DNA of 64,000 bases from Rotaria macrura (Eukaryota; Rotifera; Eurotatoria; Philodinida; Philodinidae): the NCBI GenBank assembly GCA_900239685.1, contig OENT01000404.1, positions 57,976 to 121,975 on the forward strand. The letters are read 5' to 3'. The notes beneath the pieces are model-generated. The model was not told the DNA's origin and made no database searches. It worked only from the letters and a program-made list of their open reading frames with translations. The translations under genes were made by a program, and so were the position numbers. Shown piece after piece: positions 14,196 to 25,580 of this stretch (the stretch's first letter is position 1; each line of letters starts with the position of its first letter).

Positions 14196-14552
14196 TACTC
14201 TCTAAAAAATAACCGTTTCCCAGAAAACCAACGCAAAAAGGTTTGCGAGGCTCGGAAACCCATTTTTTACCATCAGAAACTCTTAAAAGGTTTCCGATAG
14301 TAACAAACTCGTAAACCGAAAATGGTTCCCGAAGCTCGGAAACGCTTGGAAGGGTATGCGAGGCTCGGAAACCATTTTCGGTTTACGAGTTTGTTACTGT
14401 CGGAAACCTTTTAAGAGTTTCTGATGGTAAAAAATGGGTTTCCAAGCTTTCGGAAACCCTTGAAACAGTTCCCGAGAGTAACAAAAGGGTTTCCGAGCCT
14501 CGCAAACCTTTTTGCGTTGGTTTTCTGGGAAACGGTTATTTTTTAGAGAGTA
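14196..14552. mobile_element. MITE-like nested hairpin element with TA flanks
   Basis: The element runs from CTCTCTAAAAAATAACC (14198) to the exact reverse complement of that string (ending 14550), with TA on both sides (14196-14197 and 14551-14552). The outer arms are identical over about 65 bp. A second, inner inverted pair of about 65 bp (about 14262-14328 against about 14371-14440) nests inside. The right side also carries about 50 bp with no partner. GCTCGGAAACC or its complement recurs about six times. There is no coding capacity. TA flanks and terminal repeats fit a non-autonomous Tc1/mariner-type MITE; the class is inferred. Confidence 0.85.
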
Positions 14553-15495
14553 TGAGTTCCAGCAGATGAGAAAATAAATTGATAAACAATCATAGTGAGA
14601 AATGTAACGATTGTGGAAAAAATATGAATCGATTACTTAAGCCGAAGTTTGAAATGCTAAACGAAAGATGTTCTATCAATGCCACAAATGTCCGAATTCA
14701 TTGCCAGCTACTCATAGACGAGGCTAATTCGTATGGCTTTAACAATTTATATAAAATTGTTCGAACAAAAAGGATCTAATATGATATTGTTCAAATTTGT
14801 AGTCACCGATATAATTCAAATTTCGATGCGTTGAGATGAAACTATGATGTAGTAGAAGTTTCTTTTCATTTTCATAATAGATATCAGATTATATAGAGAA
14901 GAGAAAAACAGTGAACGCTAGTTGCAGAATATTGTTATGGATCTAACGTAAGACTTCAGTATAAACGATTGTCTAAATTCTCGATACTATGTGGATACTC
15001 ATAATCTGTAATGTAATCCTTCATTTATGCTTTTCGTTTGAAAATTCCTATTCGTGTAGTTAATCGCAAACTAAATTGTCACTAATCATAATGTTGAACA
15101 TGACGTCGATCAAGTGGCATGAACAGAAAGATCAATGCACTGAATTATGAATATTTACATAGATGATTGGCAATAATCTTTTGTAAAGAGCAAGTATAGA
15201 AATAAATTAGCAGCGAAGCTACGTTTTAAGATTCAATCAACAGAATAAACTATAAATATGTTCAAATCAATAGGCAAGCAAACAATAATAGTAATTCATT
15301 TATACATTTCTGAATCGAATATTGAGATTATTCGAACTCTTGTTCATTGAAAATGAGAATAGTAAACTACAATAGTACATTCTCTGAAAAACTTCATTTA
15401 TTTGTTGTTTTGTTCAGCATATACATAAAAAAACACAATTAATACACGCGTCTATTAAACAGCGAAGACAAAACAATAAACAAAAAATGAATACA
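14553..15495. other. intergenic, no gene recognised
   Basis: About 0.94 kb between the MITE and the 3' end of RPRD1. The open frame 14579-14779 (+) has two CxxC-like cysteines at its start but no recognisable fold and no downstream exon. It is considered noncoding. Confidence 0.45.
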
Positions 15496-17803
15496 TTATC
15501 TTGAAAATAGATCACCAGCACTAGGCAATGGTGCTACTTGAATATTATTAACATCTTGCGGTAGATTCTTTTTATGTTTTTCAATTTCATCACGTATTAA
15601 ATTTAATTTTGTTAATTTCATTTTATAATCTTCTAGAAGTTTTTCTTCGTAGTCGATTTGTCGATCTTGTGCTTGAATATAACCTTGCAACATTTTAGCT
15701 GCATACCGACGCGAACGTAGTTCACTTTCTAAACGTAAATTGTATTCTTCAAGTAAACCATGTGCCATTTGAACAAGTTTATATAAATCTGTGGCTTCTT
15801 GTTTGTCACGAAGATTTTTTAATAGATTTGAATCGCTTACTTCAATGGGTAATGCAGCTATTTTTTCTCGTACCTGAAACAAAAGAAGATATTGTCGTGA
15901 CTTTTTTGTGTTCGAAGTTTCTATATGAACAAATATTATCTATACATCAGCATCGGATGATGGAGAATTTTCTAATTCTTGTAATAGTTTCACGAGATCA
16001 TCAACAGCCGGCACTGGTATAGGATTTATTGCTAAATCGCGACGAATTTCTTCACGAAGCGATAATTTTCGTTTGAGCTTTCGTCGTCGTTTTGAATTAT
16101 TTGTTGACGTCGATGGTTGGTCAGGTCGCTTACGTTTACTATGTCCATTTGATGGGTCATCGTCAACATCGTCGTCATCGGATTCTTTCTTCTGAATCTA
16201 ATAAATATCAATTCCAATAAGAATAAATAATTTAACTAATCAAAAATTTCCATAAGATTAACATAAACTACTTGAAGGGAATTTTCCAGTTTTTACACTT
16301 TTGGAATATGTTACGACTTCCAAAAAAATCATAGCATTTCATTTACATTAAATTCCAACGTAGTATTCGAAAACACCTACGACGACATAAACGTATAAGG
16401 AACCATGACACGAAATTCTTAGTATATATCATAGATAATGATTAGGTTATGTATTAAAGTAATAGAGTAAATTCTACAGAAAACACCAATTGTTCTGTTT
16501 TCGAATAGAATTCTCTAGATTTTTTCGTAATTTTATACCTTAATCTAGAGTGATATTGTCCTCGTTGGGTTAAGGAATTTCCGCAAATAAATGAAAAGTT
16601 ACGGAAAGAATAGCATGAGATGAAGTGGTGTATCCCGAGAACAGATCAGTTCACTTTATGATATTTTTTAGCGATGGTTAACTCATTCTTTTCCTTCCTC
16701 AAGAGCTTCATTCAAACTACACTACCTGAACGATGGTTCGACAAAGTTGACGCAGCTCTCTATAGATGAATGTTAAAATCCTCTAAGAAAAACGTTTTGC
16801 AGAAATTATTAGCTCAGAAATAAATTGCAGTCAACTGTCTTGTCATAATATTAAGTCTAACATTTAACGTCAACGTTCTTAAAGATACACATAGAATTGT
16901 ATTTATGTCATAGAACGAAAACAAAAGCTACAAGATACAAACAATATTAATTACACAAATCTCAATGAAAAACTTCGTTTTAAATTTCGAAAACGACCTC
17001 TTTAAATGGGTATTCTAGCATCGATACAAATAATTATACATAAGTGTAGTACCTTTGCAGTAATAAACTAAAGATACAAGATCTTTACACATTCCTGATA
17101 AACTATTGGATTCAGCAAGATTCATACGATCTCTACTCAACAGTGATGGATAGTTTTGATGATTTTTACCGATTTGTTTTACCTAATGTTCAATTAAATT
17201 GTATTACAGATACTAAGAAAACAAATCCATAAAAGACTGAATCATCGATGGAGTTGTTTGAAAACAATGATCAATTAGAATACACAGACTAAGATAAATG
17301 AATAACTTGAGTCTCTTCCCATCTTCAAAAATTATAATGATCGAAAACATATAATCATACCCCATTTTCAAGACTTGTTTTCAGTAGTTTAATTGCATCT
17401 GGCTGATAGATTTGTCGTTCACTCCATATTTGAATAATTCGTTTCACAGTTTTATGAATATTGTCATCATCGACTTGACTTACAATGTGTTGAACGGCCG
17501 ACGCAAGCATTGGAAGAAAATCTTTCACAAATTCACCTCCTTTACGTTTATCATGTTGAATAACGTCATTCGCAACATAAAGAAAGGCTATTTAAAAAAC
17601 AATCTATACAAGACGAAAATAGCAAGTTGAATATTACCAATCTTGCGATCTATTGGTGCACTAACTAACTCTTTAGCCCATACGTGAACAATGGTTTGCG
17701 ATTGACGACGATGATGCATAAGAAATAATGATAGTGTTTCAACACTTTGCTGAGATGTTGACAATTCGGCAAAACGTTTAACTAATTGAGATTCACTCAC
17801 CAT
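15496..17803 (-). CDS. RPRD1: RPRD1-type CTD-interacting-domain protein
   Basis: Regulation-of-nuclear-pre-mRNA-domain protein. The family binds the phosphorylated C-terminal heptads of RNA polymerase II and recruits the RPAP2 phosphatase. Four exons on the minus strand: 17638-17803, 17361-17587, 15946-16197, 15496-15873, giving 340 aa (human RPRD1B 326). Residues 1-130 form the CID helical domain, with ELSTSQQSVETLSLFLMHHR and AFLYVANDVIQHDKRKG. The middle (about residues 132-165) holds an acidic run and then a Lys/Arg-rich stretch that looks like a nuclear localisation signal. The C-terminal part, from LREEIRRDLAINPIP through LRDKQEATDLYKLVQMAHGL, is the coiled-coil (CREPT) dimerisation domain. 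It is divergently arranged with the TBK1-like gene (755 bp apart). RPRD1A, B and 2 cannot be told apart here; length favours RPRD1. Confidence 0.92.
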
Positions 17804-18558
17804 CTTGATCGATCATTTGATTAGAAATTAGACGTGCATTCAATCGACATCACTCATTCTTTGAACAACCATCCATCGATTGGTTTTGTATTTCAACTAA
17901 TGAAAAATTACCACCATTTAGAATATCATGAATTGTTCATCCTAGAAATGTTTCAATGCTTGATTTTCTTAAGTGAAGATGAATAAAAAAATATTTTGAG
18001 ATTCAATTTTTTCTTCAACTGCATATTCATAAGTAAAATTGAGGACATCTATACGTATGAAGGTTAACCAATTACATATGATCCGAATACGCCTCCGTCT
18101 ATGCAGCCACCTGTTATTGTTCCCCTTTCTCACGAAAGAAAGAAGAAAGACAGACATACTGTGCAACGAAGTTAGTCATCCGACCCTCCTTCTCTCTACC
18201 ATGTAATAGGTGAAAATCTGTAGGGTAACAATTCTCTTCCTTCATTTTTGTAGATGTTTCGTCACTGCTTATCATAGAACTTTTTTCGCCCTATCTAAGA
18301 ATACACACTATATATTCACCTGACATATGAAACTCAAATAAAAAAAGAAGAACGATGGACACGTCAATACAATGGGATATAAGCAGCATTTACTTTGCCA
18401 CGTCAATTAAGTTCTTGGTTGAAGTTGGTAAACGGAAAAATCCCGAAATGTTTACAACTCAGAAGATTTTCTTCCATGTTGTTTTATTTAACTTGATTCT
18501 TCTAGTTTTAGATATTCGTGCTCCTAATATTTTTATTTGTGATAATTGAAGCACGAGA
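17804..18558. promoter_or_regulatory. shared divergent upstream region of RPRD1 and the TBK1-like gene
   Basis: 755 bp lie between two start codons that face away from each other, so both 5' regions must lie here. A pyrimidine-rich stretch occurs at about 18180-18200, and CTATATATTC occurs near 18309. No confident core promoter can be assigned. Confidence 0.4.
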
Positions 18559-21500
18559 ATGTCTGAAGAAACAGATAAATACCTTTGGGCAATACAAGAC
18601 GTACTTGGACGCGGTGCTACATCTCAAGTATACAAAGCTTATAATAAAGCAACAGGAGAATTGGTTGCTGCTAAAGTCTATCCAGTAGCACCCACAACTA
18701 CACAATATGGATTTAAACCAAATGTTTCTCAAGAAAAAGATTTTCGTCGAATATTAGATCGTGAAATGGATATATTGAAAGATACGAATCATGAAAATAT
18801 AATTCGATATATTGGTGTAGAACAAGTTAAGCCATCAGATTCATCCCCGTCCGTGGGCAATCGTGAAGCTTTATTTATCGAATATTGTAACGGTGGAAGT
18901 TTACATAATGTTTTGGAATCTCCTGAACATCGATATGGTCTTGTCGATGATGAATTTATGTTACTTTTCAGACATCTTACGAATGCTCTTCGATATCTAC
19001 ATGATAAACACACCGTAAGAGAGACGTAATAAAGTATTACTATGGAACAAAGTTTATATTGAATATTCGGATTGTGTTGTGATATCAATCTTGTGTGTTC
19101 TACTTCGTACATATTCATTTTTCAGAACAACGGTTTCATGTGTTTTGTCTCGAATCGATTAGATTTCCTTGAGTTGTTTTCGTTTAAATTATTCCATCGG
19201 ATTCTTGAATGATGCGGTTTGTTCCTATGAGAAGACATTTTTCGTTTTATCTTGAAAATTTTTCCTAAGTGAAACATTTCCCGAGAAGTTCAGAGTATGC
19301 ATAGGATCACAGTGAAATGATTATTGAAAGAAAATATTTTCAAAAGCAGACTTACTTTTTTTTCTCATTTAGATTCATCGGGATATAAAGCCAGATAATA
19401 TTATGCTTGCGATCAATATCAATGGAGAGCGTACCTATAAATTAGCTGATCTCGGTGTTGCTCGTCTTATCAATGAAGGTGAAAATGCCTTTACTTCTAT
19501 TGTTGGAACAGAAGAATATATTCATCCAATTTTATACCAGTAAGGAAAAGTGAATTTCTTTTGTTTCATTTTCATTCGGAAAAAAAAATCATAATAATTC
19601 TATATTTTCTCAGAGCTGCCTTACCTGAAAAGGATTTGCCGACAACATTAAAAGATCGTGTTAACTTTCCGTTTGAAGTCGATCTATGGTCACTTGGTGT
19701 GACACTGTATCAGTGTGCAACTGGTTTGTAATAGACACTTGTTTGACTTAATTAATTGAGTACTTTTCTGTAGGGGAACTGCCATTTCAACCATTTGCCG
19801 GTACACGAAAAGATCGAGTCGTCATGCGACGTATATTGGATTCAAAGCCAACTGGTGTAATTTCTGGTAGAAAATTTTACATTGGCTTTCTAATGAAGTT
19901 TAATACGTGTTTTTTCTTCGTTTGAAAAGGAATTGAAAAAAGACCAGGCGGTGATATTCAATGGTCAAAACAATTACCTGATTCTTGTCGCTTATCATCG
20001 AGTCTTAAGATTCGATTCGAAGCATTATTACAACGTTTACTCGAATCAAAATTTGATAAACTCATGAAATTCGACGAATTTTTCAAAGAAACCGATCGTA
20101 TCCTGAATTTAATGCCGATACATTATTTAAATTTGAGACGTTTCAAGTTATCTTGTGGTTATTTTGAACCCGCACAATCGATTTTAAAATTATATGATGA
20201 GTTAAATCAACAGAATGTTGATGAAAATCATGTTGAATATTATTGTTTATTTCAAAAGTATGAGCATATTTTAGAAACAGAGAGTGATGATAACATCTAT
20301 CACGTCGGATTCTTGTTGGGTATTGATTGTATAGAGAAATTTTCGTTGTCAAGGTGTTTCGCTTCATCTTTGACTACTATTGAACTAATCCTATTGAGTT
20401 TAGTACATAGCGTTTTGATATGGAAATTTCTATTTTGATATTCCCTAGATTTGATGTTTTCCGATTCTAATCTTTGAAAGAAAATGAACTATTGATAGGA
20501 GTTCATAAACTGTATTATAGAGTATAGCCATGCCGATCTCACGATAAGTCTTGTTAGATGAAAATTATCTAAAAAGGAAAGAAAAGGATTTCTAAGTACG
20601 TACTATCGATGCTGATAATTTCAGTACCGTATTTTTCTATGCATGCTATTCTATGACTAATGCGTAAGACGACAAATAAGGAAGTCAATGTTTTTATTTG
20701 TTTTTTAAAATAACAAGAAAGACTGCTTTAGTTTTTTACTATTCAAAATAGAACTTGAAATTGTATGAAAAAAACTTTGATGGAAAGAAAGTCAATCTGA
20801 AAATTTTTTAATGAATGAGATTTCAATGATTTTTTATGATATTCCTACTGTATCATATTCGAGAAAATAGTATGATGATCTTAGACACTTTAGCAATCAT
20901 TGCCAATTGACCATTACATCTATTCTAGTGTACCATATCCGATATCAAAAACCAAACCAGTGTCAATAAAAATATTTTGCGAGAAATTACCAATTCCAAC
21001 GTCACGCGAAACTCCACTTGTCTTTTATACGTATTCACCATTGAAAGATGCTAATTCAAATTCGCCACAATTGCTTGTACCTGATATAAAACCAATTCGA
21101 CAACATAATGATGTTGCTGCAGCATTCGATTGGGCTAAAGATACGATTGGATTATTTTTCTATCTTAAAAATCAATTAGTTGAATACCAACATATTTTAC
21201 AAACGGCACAATGTTCGACGACAATAATGCAACAGCAATTAAAATCAAAATTAATAGAATTTCTTTGTTTGATTCGTGAAAAACTCATTGGTTTTCGTTC
21301 TATCGACGAATTAAAAAAGATTCTCGATCAAATCGATATAAGTACGAATGGACAAGCCATATCAGCAAATAGTTCATCGATGAATTTAAACAATGGTAAT
21401 GGATCTCTTGGTCGAACACAGCCAAATGGCGAAGCACCATCGATTGGTTTTTCACATTTAATGAATCCAACTAATGATAGCGGTTCAGGATCAGGTTAAT

Positions 21501-23061
21501 TTTTAAATAGTTGATTTTTACTGTAGTAAGAAAAAGACAATTTTGTTTTTTTTTTGCACATTATAGGTGCAATGAATCGTTCATCCTCAACATCATCCAT
21601 GCAATTAGTTCAGCAGAGTACACGTACTTATCTTCGTTTATATTCTCAACCATATGATCAACTAAAAGATTGTGAAGAGAATATTTTAAAAATGATTCGA
21701 GATGAATTTGGCGATCAGCTACCTACGATTGAAGATCAACAACCATATGTAAAGTCGCTTTGGTCATCACGTTGTACGAAAACATATTCATCATGGATTC
21801 ATCGCACTGATAAACATCTCAAAGATTTAAATGATCTATTTGAAAGTTTTCGTCAGGTAAACGAGAATTATGTATCTAATGTATATACGTATATAGTTAC
21901 TGATAGAAATATTTTACACAAATTCTAAATATCAAAATATAAGATTTAGAAAACATATTGTTTTATTTAGAATAAAGATTGTCAAGGACATGATTCGAGA
22001 GAGTGAGATTTCTTTCGTATTCACATCACATATAGACTATGATCGTTCCTACGAAAATTGATGTGATTTTCCATAAAGCATATCGACTTTTCTGTGTTGA
22101 ATATTTCATATATCTTTTGTCAGAATTATTAGTTGATAAATTCACTATCATTAACTTTTGAACTATAGGATATAATCCGTTCTAATACTTCAACTTGAAC
22201 GACGACATTATACAAATCAGGATCGATATTTCGAAGGATATTAACTGCCCACATAGGAATTATTTGCGATTGAACTTCTGAGTGTATTCTAAAATAATTG
22301 ATATCTACGATAATAGTATATATTTTTCAGTTAGAATTTCATAAATTTGATTGTTTTTGTTCAAAATGATCACATAAGTCCTTACGTTCTCATTGGCACT
22401 AGCAGTAAATGGCATATATTGATATGAATTCAAATGCTATTTATTTATGAACTTATCTGAAAATAATTTTAATTTTATAAAAATCTACAGGTTTATTTTA
22501 TTTTAGGATCGTTTATTAAATTCATATAATCGTTTACAAATCGATTCACATTTTCTTCGTCGAAAGAGATTCGAAGAACTTCATCGGAAATATATAGCTT
22601 TTGTTACAGATGAATGTTATCCGAAATTCGTTGAAATTTTTAATGACTACAATAACTGGATAAAACAACGTTCAGATATGATTCAACGTTTTGAAAATAT
22701 TCGAGAAATATCAGAAAAACAATGTGACAATATAACGAATTATCTTGATATGATTGATCATCTTCGTAAAGTAATTTATAAGAATATACGTGAATTAGGT
22801 AATTCATCAGGATACCAATCGACTAGTAATGAAATCTTTCAAATTCCGTTACCTTTACCTATGCGTAACGATCAATTTCAAACAACAGAATCTGTTGGAT
22901 TTAGCCAACAAAGGACCACAAATAACGCAGACGATAATAGTGGTAAAACAATTTTAAATACGATTCGTGAAACAACAAAGAAAACTCTTCAAAATGCTGA
23001 AGATGGTCTCACTAAACTCGATAGAGTTCTTCAACAACTTCGCAGAAATACGCAGAAATAA
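18559..23061 (+). CDS. TBK1: TBK1/IKK-epsilon-like serine/threonine kinase
   Basis: IKK-related kinase. In other animals it phosphorylates IRF-type factors and autophagy receptors downstream of nucleic-acid sensing. Eight exons: 18559-19014, 19373-19539, 19614-19723, 19774-19866, 19930-20303, 20894-21494, 21567-21856, 22507-23061, giving 881 aa (human TBK1 729). The kinase domain spans about residues 9-310: GRGATSQVY loop, Lys39 in AAKVY, HRDIKPDN from His154, and an activation loop with FTSIVGTEEYIHP, whose Ser194 aligns with TBK1 Ser172. The DFG motif reads DLG (178-180). A poorly conserved ubiquitin-like region follows. The C-terminal third is a scaffold/dimerisation coiled coil (LRRKRFEELHRKYIAFVTDE) after a Ser/Gly/Asn-rich insert. 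The donor of exon 5 (GTCGGA) is non-consensus and uncertain. The family is well supported; TBK1 against IKK-epsilon is not resolvable. Confidence 0.92.
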
Positions 23062-24045
23062 TAATAATAAAAAACACTTGATACATTCCATACTTGATTT
23101 CTTTCCTTTTCTTTATATGTATGTAAATTTTCAGTTTCACATATAGTTGTTTGCAAGTTTTGTATAAACAAGTATTTACTTTATTCTTCTGTACCGGTGA
23201 ACTATTTTTATCATCGCCAAGTGTTTTCTAATTGATTCATTGTATATCTTCGATATTAGTTGTTTATTACAGAACAAAAGAAAATGATGATATTAGTTAA
23301 CTATTTGATGATCAGGAAACGACACGGGGAACAGTGAGTTCTTTTTTACTTCCTTTTTTTTTCGAATTCTGTATCGTTTATTTCTTTGTTTGTGCTTTAT
23401 TTGCGAAAAAAACATAAACGACAAAAACAAAACGCATATGGAATAAAGACAAAAATTTTTCGTTCGTATTTTTCTCTTTACATTTGCTTTTTTTTCTAGA
23501 TGATGAATCATAATTTATACATATAAATAATAATAATAGATTATTGTGATAGACGATAGAATGTAGTTTTTTTTTGACACAGCAAAAAGTATGCTGGTTG
23601 TGTTTTCTTTATTGTGATGTCGACGTGTGAATGAATAGTGTGCAAATGACAGGTGAAGTAATAGTATAAGTTATTCTGTGGTATGCCGTTTTATGCTTAT
23701 AATTCGCATGCAAGTACTAATCATTCGTTAATGATTCATAAAACGAACGATTAGCTTACAAAGAATCTTTACATAGACTTAGTTTCTCTCATCAGACAAT
23801 ATTTATCATTGACGTCAAATAGAATACGACTACTATTTACTCTCATACTAATAAATATGGTATGCTAGTTTTCTTTCGCTTCATATCAGAATTCAATGTG
23901 AAATTGACCTAAAATAATCTTAAATTCTTTCGACGTATAGACAATATTCAACATAATTTATAGAAGAATCTAAATTAAAATAGAATATTAGATTTGATCA
24001 ATCAAGTGCTTCTATTTTACAGATATATTTATTTCCATTGAACAA
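23062..24045. other. intergenic, no gene recognised
   Basis: About 1 kb between the TBK1-like gene and RhoGDI. It includes an A/T-rich downstream flank with many T and A runs. A C-rich-T acceptor ending in ACAG at about 24011-24021 precedes the RhoGDI ATG by some 24 bp. Confidence 0.5.
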
Positions 24046-24771
24046 ATGGCATCTGGTGATCATGATAAACATAAAGATCATGCTGAACAGGATTCTGATG
24101 ATGAAAATCATACTGGACTTGGATATAAGGCACCACAAAAAGTCGATATTGGTTCTATCGTTGCTAAAGATGAAGATGATGAATCATTGACACGTTATAA
24201 AAAACTTCTATTGGGAAATTCAAGTGATGGCAAACAAGTGCAAAATATAATTATTGAACCAACGGATTCACGTGTTGTACTACCAATACGTATAACACTT
24301 CTATTTGAAAATCATAAACCAGATGTTACTGTGGACTTGAAAGGTCCTATTGATCAAATACGTGATGCCCATTCAAAACGTACTATAACAGTTAAAGAAG
24401 GTGAACAATATCGAACACAATTAGAATATTATGTACAACGAGATATTGTTACCGGATTAAAACTAAATAACAAAGTATTAAAAGCACGAACAATAACAGT
24501 TGATAAATCAAAATTCATGATTGGTAAATGGAAAAGAAAAACGAACATAATTTTTCTTTTTTTTTACTGAAGGCAAATATTGTAATGATGTTTTTTAGGT
24601 TCGCGAGCACCAAGCTCAGAGATTCAAACTTATGTTAGTGATATAGAACAAGCACCAAGTGGTATACTATCACGTGGTTCATTTTTAGTGAAATCAAAAT
24701 TAACTGATGATGACAAAAATATCTATGCCGAATGGGAATGGAATCTCATCATTGCAAAAGATTGGCAATAG
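24046..24771 (+). CDS. ARHGDIA: Rho GDP-dissociation inhibitor
   Basis: Cytosolic RhoGDI, which extracts prenylated Rho, Rac and Cdc42 from membranes and keeps them GDP-bound. Two exons: 24046-24523 and 24599-24771, giving 216 aa (vertebrate 204). The N-terminal regulatory arm (to about residue 70) is acidic and includes ESLTRYKKLLLG, the helix that contacts switch regions. The immunoglobulin-like beta-sandwich that holds the prenyl group follows, with LKEGEQY-type residues (TITVKEGEQYRTQLEYYVQR), GLKLNNKVLKA, and the C-terminal ILSRGSFLVKSKLTDDDK and YAEWEWNLIIAKDW. Paralogue (A, B or G) cannot be decided. A T-rich acceptor sits just upstream of the ATG. It lies 305 bp before SRP14 on the same strand. 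Confidence 0.96.
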
Positions 24772-25076
24772 AATACATGTATACTTTTATTTTTATTATT
24801 CTATGAACTTAAAACCTCTCGACAAATGTATTTTTTTAAAGTGAATTCTTCAACTAACATGTGTGATGCTGTGCTATAATAGAAATACTCTCTATATTCA
24901 ACTTTTTACGTGCTATCTCTTTTGCTTATTTTTCTCTGTATTATTCGTACGTGACAAAGCCTGGTGGGAAAAGAAATGATAAACAATAAGATATAGCGAT
25001 TCGCTCAGTTCTATTGTATGTCTATGTTTTTTTTTCTTTAAGATACAAATTTTGAAAAGTAAACCAAGTAGAAACA
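24772..25076. other. RhoGDI-SRP14 intergenic spacer
   Basis: 305 bp with no AATAAA noticed. A poly-T acceptor (T run then CTTTAAG) lies at about 25026-25041, about 36 bp before the SRP14 ATG, consistent with either a 5'-UTR intron or trans-splicing. Confidence 0.4.
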
Positions 25077-25580
25077 ATGCTATTAGAAAACGATAATTTT
25101 TTATTGGAACTAACAAAATTATTTCAACAGCAACGCGTTAAAAATAACGGCTCATTATCGTTGGTAATGAAACGATATGATGGACGTACGAAACCAAAAC
25201 CGAAACTAACGAAAAAACAACGGCTCGAAAAAAAACAAACACCAGTAAATCCATCTACTCATGAAGCTGTTGTCGAGTATAAATGTCTTGTACGTGCGGT
25301 CTATGGCTCGAAGAAATTGTCGACTGTTGTTTCATCAAAAGATATTAATCGTTTTCAATTAGCATATTCAAATTTGTTAAAGGCTAATATGGATACATTG
25401 AAAAAGAAAGTTAAAGAAAATAAAGCAGCAGGTCAAACAACAACTAATGCGAATAGTAATGCTCCATTATCACCAAGGGCGACGACAGTTACAACAGCCG
25501 CAATTACGACGACACCAACAGCATCATCTGCTTCCAATCAACAAAAGAAAACTCCAACAGCAGTAGCTAAAAAGAAATAA
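25077..25580 (+). CDS. SRP14: signal recognition particle 14 kDa protein
   Basis: Alu-domain subunit of the signal recognition particle. With SRP9 it binds the 5' domain of SRP RNA and slows elongation. Single exon, 167 aa. The conserved fold is clear: LLENDNFLLELTKLFQQ, VMKRYDGRTKPKPK, YKCLVRAVYGSKKLSTVVSS and INRFQLAYSNLLKANMDTLKK. From about residue 115 the protein ends in a Thr/Ala/Asn-rich low-complexity tail closing with AVAKKK. The core is about 110 residues in most animals, so the tail is an extension. AATAAA follows the stop at about 25586. Confidence 0.95.
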   Translation: MLLENDNFLLELTKLFQQQRVKNNGSLSLVMKRYDGRTKPKPKLTKKQRLEKKQTPVNPSTHEAVVEYKCLVRAVYGSKKLSTVVSSKDINRFQLAYSNLLKANMDTLKKKVKENKAAGQTTTNANSNAPLSPRATTVTTAAITTTPTASSASNQQKKTPTAVAKKK

